DNA of 64,000 nt, taken from positions 145,307 through 209,306 of the forward strand of contig JASWJB010000040.1 in the NCBI GenBank assembly GCA_032433595.1, read 5' to 3'. The stretch is from Conoideocrella luteorostrata (taxonomy: Eukaryota; Ascomycota; Sordariomycetes; Hypocreales; Clavicipitaceae). Below, in pieces: positions 42,761 to 53,403 of the stretch. Numbering within the stretch: the first letter of the stretch is position 1; each line of letters opens with the position of its first letter. The position numbers and the translations under genes are program-made. A model generated the notes under the pieces. It searched no databases. It saw only the letters and a list, made by a program, of their open reading frames with translations, and had not been told where the DNA came from.

Positions 42761-45700
42761 AATAGTTCAGAGCAAAAAGTAAAATATAAATATAAAATTC
42801 AGCTGAAGCTCAAGGAATGTATATTAGAAGAGATGATGATGGTATTGCTAGTTGAAAGGGGGAGACTCTACTTTAAATACTTTTGTTCGGTACGTTGATT
42901 TGTTGTAGGTTATCAGGAACTGAACACTGTCTGGTAAAAATCTTACATCCTAACTCATGAGCGTACAAGTGACTTTAACCAACTACATAGGATACCCATG
43001 TCTACGTATTGTTCAGGCGTAGATGAAAGTATTTCGAATGCGCAAGTAGGGTTGCGGGGTGCGGATAATTCGAGGATGCCAGCAAAGTCACTTATGTGAA
43101 CATGATAAGAAAGGGTGGTGTGCCCTGTTCTTGCACCAAAGAGGCTAAAACATCACAAAAATGAATCACAAGGAACTTATTGCACCGGAACAACGATAGC
43201 CGGAGTATTATTAAACGACATAATTCAGACGCCTTCACGACAGGGTGTATTGATGTAACCTAATTTTTACCAGGATAAAGCCCAAGAGGCATGTAAGAAC
43301 GTCTTTATCAGCGGTAGAGAGCGAGTTATTGTCTCCTTCGTGGCATTAAGACAGCATCATTTGATCAAAGACATGATGTATCAGCTACATTTAGACGGTG
43401 TGGCTGCAAAGACATCAGCTCAAAGACCCCAGTACGCGGCAGACCTTCCTATTTCCTCGTGAGAGCAAGGCAAAGCACCGGATGCAACGGCAAATGATGC
43501 ACTCAATAAGTTTCATACAAGCAACTCACACTATCTAACACTCAACGTCCTGCAATAGCAGACGTCGTGTCCCGGCGCAACAGCGCTCCTATTTTCGACC
43601 CGTTGAAATTATGAGGAAGCACAGCATTGAGCTAATGCAAGTTCATGTCCTGTCACCAAATCTACCGCATTCAAATGTTAGCTGAAAAGCATAGATCCTA
43701 GTCTCTTCTTGGAAACATTAGTTCCGTATGCACCTATTCGGTCACTACATCACTAAGCGGAAGATCATCTGATCAGAGCAGGTAGCCATGCACACTCATC
43801 AAGTCAGAAATAATAGTTCTCCGGCTTAGATGTTACACAAGCTCGACCGTATTAGGACGAGACTGAGACGCTCCTGGCAAGCTGAAATCTGTATTGGGTT
43901 AAGACTCAAAGCACCACCGCAGCTGAAGGGATCCGTTTAGCCGCAGTTGTGTCGGTGACTAAAAAGCGGCTGCGATGTAACGCTACCGAATACAATGAGA
44001 CGGTCTCTTAAGGCTCATCATATTCACGGTAATCTCTCTCTTTATGCTCACGCTACCAGTATGGGAAACAATTAAAAATTTATGCAACACTTATCATTTA
44101 GCACCTAGCGGCGGGTTAATTTTTTTATCTAATACAATGGTATCACGGTGTGCACAGGCTACGAAGATAAGCTCGAACACGCGGGATGCCGAAACCCATT
44201 CGTCATGGAGGGTAGAGGACGACACGGACACAGCCGGCTCACCGGAATGTCACACAAAAAATGGCGTAGCCAGAGGCCACTTTTCATATGTAGTTATGAC
44301 CCTTAAATAGGCTCGTATTTTTCCTGTACCATAGAACCATAACCATTCTCGACGGTCGTGTCGCCTGCATATACCTCTCTCTTTAGAGTCTTTCGAACTT
44401 GGAGCGGCGCAACTTCCTCATCTTGCCAGGGCACGTTGGGAGAGGTTTCCCAGAAGGCCACACAAGGGGCGGGGGCGCATATTTTTCACGATGTAGATAA
44501 TTTGAGCCAGGGTCGTGTGTGTTGAATGCCTTCTTCAAAGGTCGATTTAATGTCGCCTCATATGTTATAGGAATTCTTCTAGTTGGTTGGTGCTTAGTTA
44601 TGCGGACGATGGGCGGTTTCACGACATGCAATAACTTGTATGCGCAATTTGGGCAGCTGCCTAGTCGAATCTCTAAAATACCCTGGCTCCAATAGCTCAA
44701 TTAAATATTCGGCATCCCCTCCTCATTAAAGCTGCTGTCCTGGCTCTCTAGCAAACTTCACTCCAACTTGACCACTTTCTTCATATGCCGAGGCACCACA
44801 ATCAGTGCCTTTTGTAAGGTTTCAGGAGTTGGAGCGAAAGAAGAACGGTGACGGAGTGAATTGTAAGTGGGGCGCTGGTCGATGTAGGCGGAACGGGCAG
44901 CTGCGGCTTGGCATGGATTCTCACGAAACGTCATGTATGCCTCACACGATGCGGGGAGCCGTTGCGCTGGAACCAGCCCTTGTGAAACAAGAACCCGCGT
45001 CAACGGTTGATGGTGCGCTATTAATAGATCTTGCAGTGAAGAGACGCACACTGCCTGGAGTTCGTGTTGGTTGGTCGGTTTCTCTCTCTCCGGCTGGGTT
45101 ATAGCCACCAATTGTCGGTTCAGTATCCACTGCAGGGCTCACTAGATATTATTATATAGCAAGGTATAATTGAGGCTCATATTATGCAACACCGACAAGT
45201 CGGGGCGACCCACTTCAACGCAACCCAGAGCCGGAACGTCAAGTCAGGGAGATGACGCACAGGGCTGTGGTAAGTGTAATTTATCCCTTCTTAATGTAGA
45301 GAAACTACCTGCACTTTCATCGTGGCGAGGCTTGTATTACCATCGGCAACGGAATCCATTGTTTTGCATACTCGTCAGTTTGTTAGTCCGACCCAGCACA
45401 CACTGTATTCTGGCGGCATAGCGCGGAGCAGAAATGGAGTAAATATGTGGTACTTCGTACGAATCGGTTGGAAACCGAGTGCTAAAAATTGTTTTTATAA
45501 CTAAATCCAGTAATTACACACGTCGCTTAGCTTTTAAAAGCGGTAAGACTAGTGCATTACCGCTACCGCAGTGTTCAGTGGTTGAAGAGCATATTCACGG
45601 GTGCCTGGGGGTTGTGCGGAGTTGAAGACCAGCACAGCCCACCTAGTGATCACTATGCGGACATCGACGAGAAGACGTTGCCATAAAGCAAGCCGCCCGC

Positions 45701-46171
45701 CCAATTCCTACGATCGACGACGGGCCTCACCTCTGCGGAGTAACTGTCGTCCACGCGAAAGCCGGCGGAGTTCAGCTGCGGATAATGGAGCAACCCCAGT
45801 GCCGAGGCGGCTTGTCTGTGACGGGAGACGTTAACCCGCTTTGCCCCTCGTTTCATGATTCCTCCAAAACCACGCGGCCATTCAACGAAGTTGCCTGTAC
45901 TATGTGTGACACTAGGCCAAACAAGGTATTAAGAAGCTGCGCAACTAGGCAACCAATCGTGTCTTTGGCGTCTGTGATGACGCCAATGAGTCTTCAAACT
46001 CCGCATGTGTCTCAGAAAACTCCCACCGTGTCTTCTTTTCTCGATCTATACAAATACGGTCATGCATCACCTTGGCACTTCCCCGGGCAGCCATTGACTA
46101 GTTACGTGGCAGCCCCTTGTAAGCGCAGTCACCGCCGTTACATAACAGCAGGCAGTATCAGTCCCGCCAGC
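42761..46171. other. Long gene-free stretch
   Basis: 3.4 kb with no supported gene. Open frames at 44044-44310, 44383-44700 and 44758-45111 lack family resemblance or an ATG-led start. The 387 nt directly before the P450 ATG are open in the P450 frame but do not look like protein. This stretch holds the promoters of both flanking genes. Confidence 0.5.
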
Positions 46172-47869
46172 ATGCTGCTCCAAACCCTGGTCCTCGCCGG
46201 AACGGCCTCGTACATCCTCCAAAGCAAAGCGCCGCAATACTCACTTGGATTTTGGACGACCACATCGCTTCTGTTCTTTACTTGCTTCTTCTTAGTACAA
46301 ACATGGCGCATCTTCATCTACCCGCGCTTCTTCAGCCCGCTCCGCCATATACCAACCCCTCCCGGCGGGCATTGGCTGTGGGATCAGACCAGGCAGATCC
46401 TTAAGGAGCCGTCAGGTATCCCCATGCGCAATTGGGTGCATAGCGTTCCCAACAACGGCCTAATCAGATATTCCACGTGGTTCGAACCGCGAGTCCTCAT
46501 AACCAATCCAAAAGGTCTCGCCGAGGTCCTCGTAACAAAGAACTACGACTTCACCAAGCCGAAACAGTTTACCCAGTCATTGGGGAAGATTCTTGGCGTA
46601 GGGGTCTTGCTTGCCGAGGGCGACGAGCACAAGAGACAGCGCAAGAACTTGATGCCTGCCTTTTCTTTTCGCCACGTCAAGGATTTGTACCCAGTCTTCT
46701 GGAGCAAAGCACGGGAATTAGCGCAGGTTGTGTCTGCAGCCATCAACGATACCTCAGATCCCGATAAAATAGCCAACGGAGACCGCAAACCCGATTCGGG
46801 CGAAGCCAAGCATGCACCAGGTGCCATTGAAGTTTACGACTGGACTTCTCGTGCCACGCTCGACATCATCGGCGTGTCGGGCATGGATCGCGACTTCAAC
46901 TCTCTCCATGATCCCACCAACGAGCTGAACCGAACCTACAAGATAATATTCAAACCCGGCACAGTCGGAAAACTCATCGGACTTCTCTCCATCTTCATAC
47001 CCATACAGCTCCTCCGTCTTCTGCCACTGAAACGCAACGCTGATTTAAATAAGGCCAACTCGTACATCAAGCAAGTTTGCCGGGATCTCATTGTTAGGAA
47101 ACGAGAGAGACTTGGCGCCGAGAAGCAGCGTTCCAAGGCGGACATCGATATCCTCTCCGTTGCGCTTGAATCCGGTGGCTTCAGCGACGAAGATCTCGTA
47201 AACCAAATGATGACCTTCCTCCTCGCGGGCCACGAAACAACAGCCACAGCCATGGCCTGGGCCTTGTACGAGCTCTGCAGACACCCAGAGATACAGCAGA
47301 AGCTGCGCGACGAAGTTCGCCTCAAGCTTCCCTCTCTAGATGCCGACATAACCGCTGCCGACATTGACGACTGCCATTACCTGCAAGCTTTCTGTAACGA
47401 AGTCCTCCGAGTCTGGGCGCCGGTCGCCGTGACCATGCGCGTCGCCGCAAAAGACACGACCATCCTTGGCCAGGTCATCCCCAAGGGCACTCCCATAATT
47501 ATTTGCCCCTGGGCCGTGAACATGTCCGAAGAGCTCTGGGGTGCCGATGCCAAAGAATTCAAGCCAGAGCGCTGGCTTGACGCCGACGGACGTACAAACA
47601 ACCGCGGGTCAGCAGATTCGAACTACTCGTTCCTCACCTTTCTGCACGGTCCGCGGAGCTGCATCGGGCAGAGGTTTGCACAAGCCGAGTTCGCGTGCCT
47701 TGTTGCCGGTTGGGCAGGCAGCTTCGAGACGAGGTTTGAGGATGGGGGAGAGTTGGCCAAGTTAGCCAAGGACGAGGCGCCAGGGATTGATGGGGGCGTG
47801 ACGGCGAGGCCGAAAGGGGGCCTGTGGGTGCAGTTGAAGGAGATTGGGGGTGGCGGCCGAGTAAATTGA
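46172..47869 (+). CDS. Cytochrome P450 (class II, membrane-anchored)
   Basis: 565 residues in one exon from ATG 46172. Heme-thiolate monooxygenase held in the ER by N-terminal hydrophobic stretches (LLQTLVLAGTASYIL and TTSLLFFTCFFLVQTW), followed by the hinge IPTPPGGHWLW. The I-helix reads FLLAGHETTATAMAW (AGxET, O2 activation), the K-helix holds ExxR as NEVLR, and the heme loop reads FLHGPRSCIGQRFAQAEF with Cys497 as ligand; all are intact. The frame is open for another 129 codons upstream, but that part is unlike P450 and would bury the anchor, so the start at 46172 is preferred. The overall pattern is close to CYP4/CYP5-like fungal families that hydroxylate lipids or secondary metabolites. 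The adjacent regulator at 48380 is a candidate controller. Confidence 0.94.
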   Translation: MLLQTLVLAGTASYILQSKAPQYSLGFWTTTSLLFFTCFFLVQTWRIFIYPRFFSPLRHIPTPPGGHWLWDQTRQILKEPSGIPMRNWVHSVPNNGLIRYSTWFEPRVLITNPKGLAEVLVTKNYDFTKPKQFTQSLGKILGVGVLLAEGDEHKRQRKNLMPAFSFRHVKDLYPVFWSKARELAQVVSAAINDTSDPDKIANGDRKPDSGEAKHAPGAIEVYDWTSRATLDIIGVSGMDRDFNSLHDPTNELNRTYKIIFKPGTVGKLIGLLSIFIPIQLLRLLPLKRNADLNKANSYIKQVCRDLIVRKRERLGAEKQRSKADIDILSVALESGGFSDEDLVNQMMTFLLAGHETTATAMAWALYELCRHPEIQQKLRDEVRLKLPSLDADITAADIDDCHYLQAFCNEVLRVWAPVAVTMRVAAKDTTILGQVIPKGTPIIICPWAVNMSEELWGADAKEFKPERWLDADGRTNNRGSADSNYSFLTFLHGPRSCIGQRFAQAEFACLVAGWAGSFETRFEDGGELAKLAKDEAPGIDGGVTARPKGGLWVQLKEIGGGGRVN

Positions 47870-48379
47870 GAGCAAAACTTAGACATATGAAGAAATTCCA
47901 CTCCAGTCATAGCCCTCACCATCTACTAAGCACTCCGCAAAGAGCGCCCATTCGTACGTAAATGAGCCGTCTCGATCGACACTACCAGGAAACAAACCGC
48001 TCGCGCACTGTCTCCCGCCGTGCATACGTTTGGGTTCGTACTAACTAACTAGCCAGGTAACTAACTACCTGGGTAGCCTCGTTGGGAGACAGACCTGTCG
48101 AGGGGACTAGCAACAGCTGCTAGAGTTTGCCTAGTGGCTGTTTAGAGTTCATTACTGGCGGGGTTCAGCGAACAGTCGAGTCCATAGCAGTCTGTCTTCA
48201 GCCTATTAAAGCCACAGTCCCGCTGTAAGACCGTTGCCGAGTTGCTTAGTTGCGACTTCGTTCCGCAGCTCGCGGCTGATCGCCACGTCGCTCGATGAGC
48301 TTCAGGACTCTATGTTGCACGACATTTGCAGTGAAATCTTGCCTCCCGCCTCTTTGCACCATATTCTGAAGCATTCTTA
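47870..48379. promoter_or_regulatory. Promoter region of transcription factor 3
   Basis: 510 nt between the P450 stop and the next ATG. It contains a palindromic CCAGGTA-ACTAAC-TACCTGG at about 48052-48071, next to repeated CTAACTAACTA; this could be a binding site or chance. Confidence 0.4.
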
Positions 48380-50305
48380 ATGGCGCGATACAGCACACCA
48401 CAAAGAAGATGTGCAACGTGTAGGACCCGCAAAATCAAGGTATTTACTGGACGCCGTTCCGCCGTTTCTACGGTCATTCGCAAACCTCCGCTGACGGCAT
48501 CACTCAATCAACGTAGTGCGATGGAGGGACACCGCATTGTCATCAGTGTGTTAGATCTGGGATGTCTTGTCCGGGCTACGATTTGAATGCAGTAAACCCC
48601 GCTGGCTCGGGGGTCGCGAGCCATCCCAGGCAAATGATGAATCCATTAGTTTTTCGACACCATGTCAAGTTGCGACATCGTCCCGGGGATTTACGCAGTG
48701 CTAGTCAACAGAAGATACCTGTTTCGATACAAGAAACAATCGAGGCGCAAGCAACCCATCACTTCTTGAGCAAGTTCGTCCTTCTCCCCCGCTATAAAGA
48801 CGTCGAAGGGTTTCTGGAATTTACCGTCGACCTTATCCCCTGTGGCCTGCAAATGCCCTTATTCAAGCACGCATTCGACGCATGCGCATTTGCATCAATA
48901 GCTTGCAAGCTTGGCGGCGGCCACGGGCTGAGACTCAGGGCACTTCAAAGCTACACAAAGGCGCTGAAGCTGATCTCTGAGGCATTGCAGGACCAGCGCA
49001 AGGTCCACTGCCATGAACTTCTTGCAGGATGCTTTTTCTTAAGCCTCTTTGAAACTATTTCTGCTCAACGAATGAAGGCTTGGCAAGTTCACATACAAGG
49101 CCTTAAGAAGCTGCTATTGTCATCGGACATGCGTGGCTGTCCGGAAAAGTATCGGAACAGTTTGCGAGCAGCAGTTCAGATGCAGACGGTCAGTTATGAT
49201 CCAGCTACCCTCAGCTTATCTGGTTGACTTGCTGCTGACAAACGTTAGATAATGCATTCTTTAAGTACCGGAACTTGGCCCTCATCCGTCACTCATCAAA
49301 ATACGACAGACAAAAGTCCCAGCTTGCAATGTCAACAGCTAATCATGCAGGCTGCAAAGCTTGGCGGAGAGATCAACCAGCTTTTAGATGACCCGGAAAC
49401 CATCCTTAACAATGCAGATTCTCTTAAGAGCATGATTAAACAATGTCGCAGCCTTGACCAAGATCTACTAGCCTGGTCAACGTGCCTACCCGAAGGCTTT
49501 GGGTGGAAGACGGTGTATTGGGCGGAAGACGAATCAACCAACAATAATGCAAGCGGTGAGGTGTTCCCTGGTCCGGTAGACATATACCAAGACCTGTGGA
49601 CATGTCACATATGGAATATGATGCGATGCACCCGATTAGTTCTCGCATCCAAGATAATTCGCTGTACAGCATTGATGCACGCCCCAGCAGACTATCGAAC
49701 CAGTCGCGAGTACGGTGCAATTGTTTCAAATTGTACAAGGCTTATTAAAGATGTTATTGCATCAGTTCCATACCAGCTCGGGTGGTTCTCGCAGCATAGG
49801 CACCTTCTCAGGCGTCCGAGCCTCAGCGGCTTTGTGTGCGGACAAGACGATACGCACAGTTCAATAGCCGGCGTTTTCCTATTGTATCCACTGGCGTGTG
49901 TGAAGACCTTTGATTTTGCGTCTGAGTCTCAACGAAATTGGGTCAAGGGCAGGCTGGAGCACATCGCCTCAAATTTTGGCATACAGTATGCTAGCAAATT
50001 AGCAGAGGTAAGTGGGAGCCACCCCCTTCTCTTTGTTCCTTTCGGAAGTATCTAACATTCCACGCATCTAGATGGATATTCGGATGCCATCTATGCTTGT
50101 GGCCAGGGACAGGCTAATGGCTCAGTATTCTGGTGCCATCAGTCGATGTGACTCGATGCCCTCCGAACCAAAGATGTGCCAAGACTTTACGGAATTACAG
50201 ATCAAAGAAATGTTACGCAAAGTTGTGCCCCCTGCATATGACGATGAGCTGGCTGTTAGGACGTGGCTACAATTGTATCCGGGAGACACGTTCTTGGAAA
50301 AATAA
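48380..50305 (+). CDS. Zn2Cys6 transcription factor 3 (fungal_trans_2-like)
   Basis: Four exons (48380-48439, 48517-49188, 49249-50007, 50072-50305), all phase 0, closing to 574 residues. The zinc cluster reads C11-x2-C14-x6-C21-x6-C28-x2-C31-x6-C38, from RRCATCRTRKIK in exon 1 and CDGGTPHCHQCVRSGMSC in exon 2. The regulatory region contains HHFLSKFVLLPRYKDVEGFLEF and later LQSYTKALKLISEALQD, typical of PF11951 factors linked to secondary-metabolite or catabolic genes. Intron 2 (49189-49248) uses GTCAGT...TAG, a weaker donor. Intron 3 (50008-50071) is GTAAGT...TAG. Nuclear. Its position 0.5 kb downstream of the P450 on the same strand suggests a regulator-enzyme pair. Confidence 0.88.
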
Positions 50306-50661
50306 AACGTTTTGTCACGACAGACGGAGCCCATTCCAAACCCAGTGTCCGATTAAAAAGAACGCGCGAAAAAACGATGGCCGGCGGTCTTATGGCCTTT
50401 AGTGATGACTACATCACATGACTAAACTCTAAATCTAAAAGTCCTGAACATGAGGCAGGGCTGCTGGTGGAGTTCAATAAGTTGCGGAAATACATTTCAA
50501 AATCGGCTGAAAATCTTCCCTGTAAGCCCCTAAACCCTGTTGGTCTATATATTGTTTATACAAATTTGCACCGAAAGAACCTACAATATCATGCTGTTTG
50601 ATGAAAACTATGGCATATCCAATATGGCACATCTTTTGCACGACATGTACAACTAAATTCA
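50306..50661. other. Convergent intergenic region
   Basis: 356 nt between the 3' ends of transcription factor 3 and the mannosyltransferase. Nothing recognised. Confidence 0.55.
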
Positions 50662-51999
50662 CTACTTCAATGTCTCATTCCACGGCACCCAATATTGATT
50701 TTCCCACGAAGACATGCATCTGACCTTCTCAGGCGGTTCAAGCTGCCAATCAATCTCGTCATCAGAAAGATTCTGGCTCAATACGTTATTCGAGGTGAAT
50801 CCTTTAGCCTCCTTAATCATCTTCCCTTTTTCAACCGAATACTCTAAATTAATCGACGGCACAACAGCTATTTTGCGATATCCATGAAACCACAAGTCTT
50901 TACAGAATAGTTGCGGCTCACCCTGCCCGCATTCATTATCTGCGGCGCTTGGCGCTCTGAAGTGCACCTTGTTCAGGAGGATAGGTGCTGCGGTGAATGC
51001 GGTAGCGCCGTTCCAACATGAGAACACCTGGAAGGGTTGCTGAGCGGAAAAGCGACGTCGAGTGTCTTCCGCATTCCAGAAGAGGTTCCATGCCGAGTTC
51101 CAATTTCCATCAGCTGGAATATCAAAGAAAGAGTCGCCGTTGATAGTACGAGCGACCCAAACATCGTAAAACGTAGGGTCTCGGCCAACATATGTCCAGT
51201 CCATAGCGCAGGTCATATCGGCATTGATGGCATTCTTCTGATAAACCAGCTCAAGAATATCTTCGGCACAAGCGACTACATCGTTTAGGAAAACGACGGT
51301 CGTCTCCTGCGTTGCCATGCCGCCGGGAACTTCTAATAATGGCGCTAACGCCATATTACGTAGCTCAGCAAGATGCTTGACGCGATCACCTGTGCCGGGG
51401 TTGATTGTGGACGACGCAAAATAGTATAATAATCCCAACTTATCGAACGTGGACCTAAGCGCCGCGAGAACATCAGCGGTGCCATCCGGGGAATTGCCTT
51501 CCACAATGGACAAGACACAATATCTTGGTCCAAGGAACCGGATTACCTCAACAAGGCTACCAATTAAACGTGGCAGCACCGGAAGAGCTTCTCGCAAATT
51601 CAAGGCAAAAAAATACTGGATTTGCGGACCGGAAGTGCTTGAGCCTTTGATCGAGTCGTATCGTCCGTGTTTTATCGCAGGGCACTCGAGGTTAGGCATT
51701 GCGGAAGGCTTCGTCGCCAGTATAGCTTCCAGGTATTCTGTAATATTGGCCGCTGGCAGAATAGCACCTGAGGGTAGACGGTCAGTTATACGCCTTGATC
51801 TGCGCACAAAACCAGACTTACCGTGCGTTGCCGGTGTCCACGTTGTTGGTTTCTGCCAACTTGCCGACTTGCCGCCATTGCCAAGGTGCGCCGCCCGACC
51901 TAACAGCTGTTTTCCCAAGTATAGCGTCGTCGTTGCGAAAAAGAAAGCGAGCAACGGCACTTTTAGCTTCTTACGCATCGTTGAAGGCATACGGAGCAT
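50662..51999 (-). CDS. Alpha-1,3-mannosyltransferase-like protein (CAP59/CMT1 family, GT69)
   Basis: Exons 51999-51822 and 51767-50662 close to 427 residues. A type II Golgi protein: a short basic tail (MRKKLK) then the anchor VPLLAFFFATTTLYLG. The luminal domain carries LREALPVLPRLIGSLVEVI, YCVLSIVEGNSPDGT, VVFLNDVVACAEDIL (Asp-containing sugar-nucleotide/metal motif) and FQVFSCWNGATAF, the order seen in cryptococcal CMT1 and CAP59. It adds mannose from GDP-mannose to cell-wall or capsule-type glycans. The 54-nt intron 51768-51821 (GTAAGT...CAG) is a multiple of three with no in-frame stop, so an unspliced mRNA would add 18 residues in the stem. ATG 51999 is preferred; later in-frame ATGs at 51990 and 51977 also precede the anchor. 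Divergent from the surface protein at 52382. Confidence 0.9.
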   Translation of the reverse strand: MLRMPSTMRKKLKVPLLAFFFATTTLYLGKQLLGRAAHLGNGGKSASWQKPTTWTPATHGKSGFVRRSRRITDRLPSGAILPAANITEYLEAILATKPSAMPNLECPAIKHGRYDSIKGSSTSGPQIQYFFALNLREALPVLPRLIGSLVEVIRFLGPRYCVLSIVEGNSPDGTADVLAALRSTFDKLGLLYYFASSTINPGTGDRVKHLAELRNMALAPLLEVPGGMATQETTVVFLNDVVACAEDILELVYQKNAINADMTCAMDWTYVGRDPTFYDVWVARTINGDSFFDIPADGNWNSAWNLFWNAEDTRRRFSAQQPFQVFSCWNGATAFTAAPILLNKVHFRAPSAADNECGQGEPQLFCKDLWFHGYRKIAVVPSINLEYSVEKGKMIKEAKGFTSNNVLSQNLSDDEIDWQLEPPEKVRCMSSWENQYWVPWNETLK

Positions 52000-52381
52000 G
52001 CTGAGACCGGAGAGAATCAGGGAAACATGGTCAGCCAAGTCATGGTCTGCGAGGCGGGTGGGAGGAAGTACCAACAGATCAGGCAGCCAAGTTTGCCCCC
52101 CCCCCAACCCAAACCGTCCTGTCTGCGATATTTTCAGAATGCTGTTGGTTTGTACAATAATAGAGCGACTTCGCTAAGCCTTTTTATTGGCTGAAATTGG
52201 GGGCGGGAAGGTGCCGGGAGGGGCTTGCTAATTTCCACTGCAGGCGGACAAACTTGAGACCTCATGCGACCCCCAGTTAGCCAGACAAGGCTGACAAGTC
52301 TAGCGATTGAGGGTGCCCCCTTCACACCCTCACCATATTTTTCTTCCTCGGTTGTTCCCGTCAGGAACTGTGTGTATCAAT
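52000..52381. promoter_or_regulatory. Divergent promoter, mannosyltransferase / surface protein
   Basis: 382 nt between diverging starts, with a C tract at 52097-52105 and GC-rich segments (52195-52225). Short enough that both genes may share control elements; both products act at the cell wall. Confidence 0.5.
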
Positions 52382-53403
52382 ATGAGGCCAAATAGAGCAC
52401 CACTTATTTCCGTTTTTCTCCTCCTTTCTTTGTTCCAATATGGATATGCTTGGAATCTTCCGTTCCAGCTGCCAACACCGGCTTCATATTTGGGGCAACG
52501 CAATGACTCTAGGATCGAGAGGCGAGCCGACATACGGACCGAAATGTCCACCTGTGGATATATAGATGGCGATCCAAAGCGATTTCGCACTGCCGCTTTA
52601 GGGTTCAATTGTCGTGTTGACACCGTGAACGGACTTTGGGGATTTTGTCCGACAACGGTGATATCCGCTCGAGACTGTGGGCTTGCTGGAGGGTGTTTTG
52701 ACAACTATTCTTGTTCCCGCGGTTGCGGAAACAGCAACCCAACCCTATCACTAACTACCTTTACTTGGTAAGCTGAATATGTTTAAAAATAATTCGAGTT
52801 TAGAGGCGGAAAGCTTCGTGATGCTGGCTGATTGCTGATACGTTCTGCAGTGGTTCGAAAGACTACTGCTCTACGGCGCTCCTCACCGCTGGGGTTGATC
52901 AAACATACTCATACATCGCTTGTGGAGGAAGTCCCAAAACTGATCATTATCTCATCTCACCGAAGGACGTGGCCACTCCTACCAGCCGGAGAGGGGACCC
53001 TACGGCTTCCGCAACAACTACATTACCAACGCAATCCACAAGCTCTGCAACATCCGCATTACCAACGCAATCCCCAAGCGCTCCATATATTTCTTCAACA
53101 ACTGTGAGTGGCAACAGCACTGGAGAATTGTCGTCCAATAACATTGGTGCCATTATTGGTGGAGTCATTGGTGGGCTCGCCCTGCTATGCATTTCTGGCA
53201 TCGTTGCAATATTTCTTTTGAGGAAGGACAGACACAAACGCCGTCGGTCGCCTAGCTTATCAGAGACCAGAGAAACTCATCCAGAGATGGTACTTGATCA
53301 AGGACGCAAGGACCACCACACAACTGGAGGTTGGGGCCCTCAGGAACTTCAAGGTTCTCATTACGGGGGGTCGTCTGGTCCCCCGGAAGAATTACCAAGC
53401 TGA
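52382..53403 (+). CDS. Single-pass surface protein with Cys-rich ectodomain
   Basis: Exons 52382-52767 and 52851-53403 close to 312 residues. The signal peptide is LISVFLLLSLFQYGYA. The ectodomain has about 14 cysteines (TCGYIDGDPKRF, LWGFCPTTVISARDCGLAGG, CSRGCG, and across the junction CGSKDYCSTALL). A Ser/Thr-rich, Pro-containing stalk follows, then one membrane helix (IGAIIGGVIGGLALLCISGI) with a basic stop-transfer (RKDRHKRRR) and a 50-residue cytosolic tail. This is the layout of fungal wall-stress-sensor-like proteins (Wsc/Mid2 type), though a WSC domain is not evident. The TG|T Cys codon is split by the intron 52768-52850. Divergent from the mannosyltransferase. Function is unknown; sensing at the wall is inference. 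Confidence 0.85.

Noticed and set aside
44758..45111. Stop-free minus-strand stretch of 117 codons
   Set aside because: No ATG near its start and no recognisable protein features.
45785..46171. 129-codon N-terminal extension of the P450 frame
   Set aside because: The extension is basic and Cys/Arg-rich, unlike P450 N-termini, and would place the membrane anchor in the middle of the protein. ATG 46172 gives a normal anchor.
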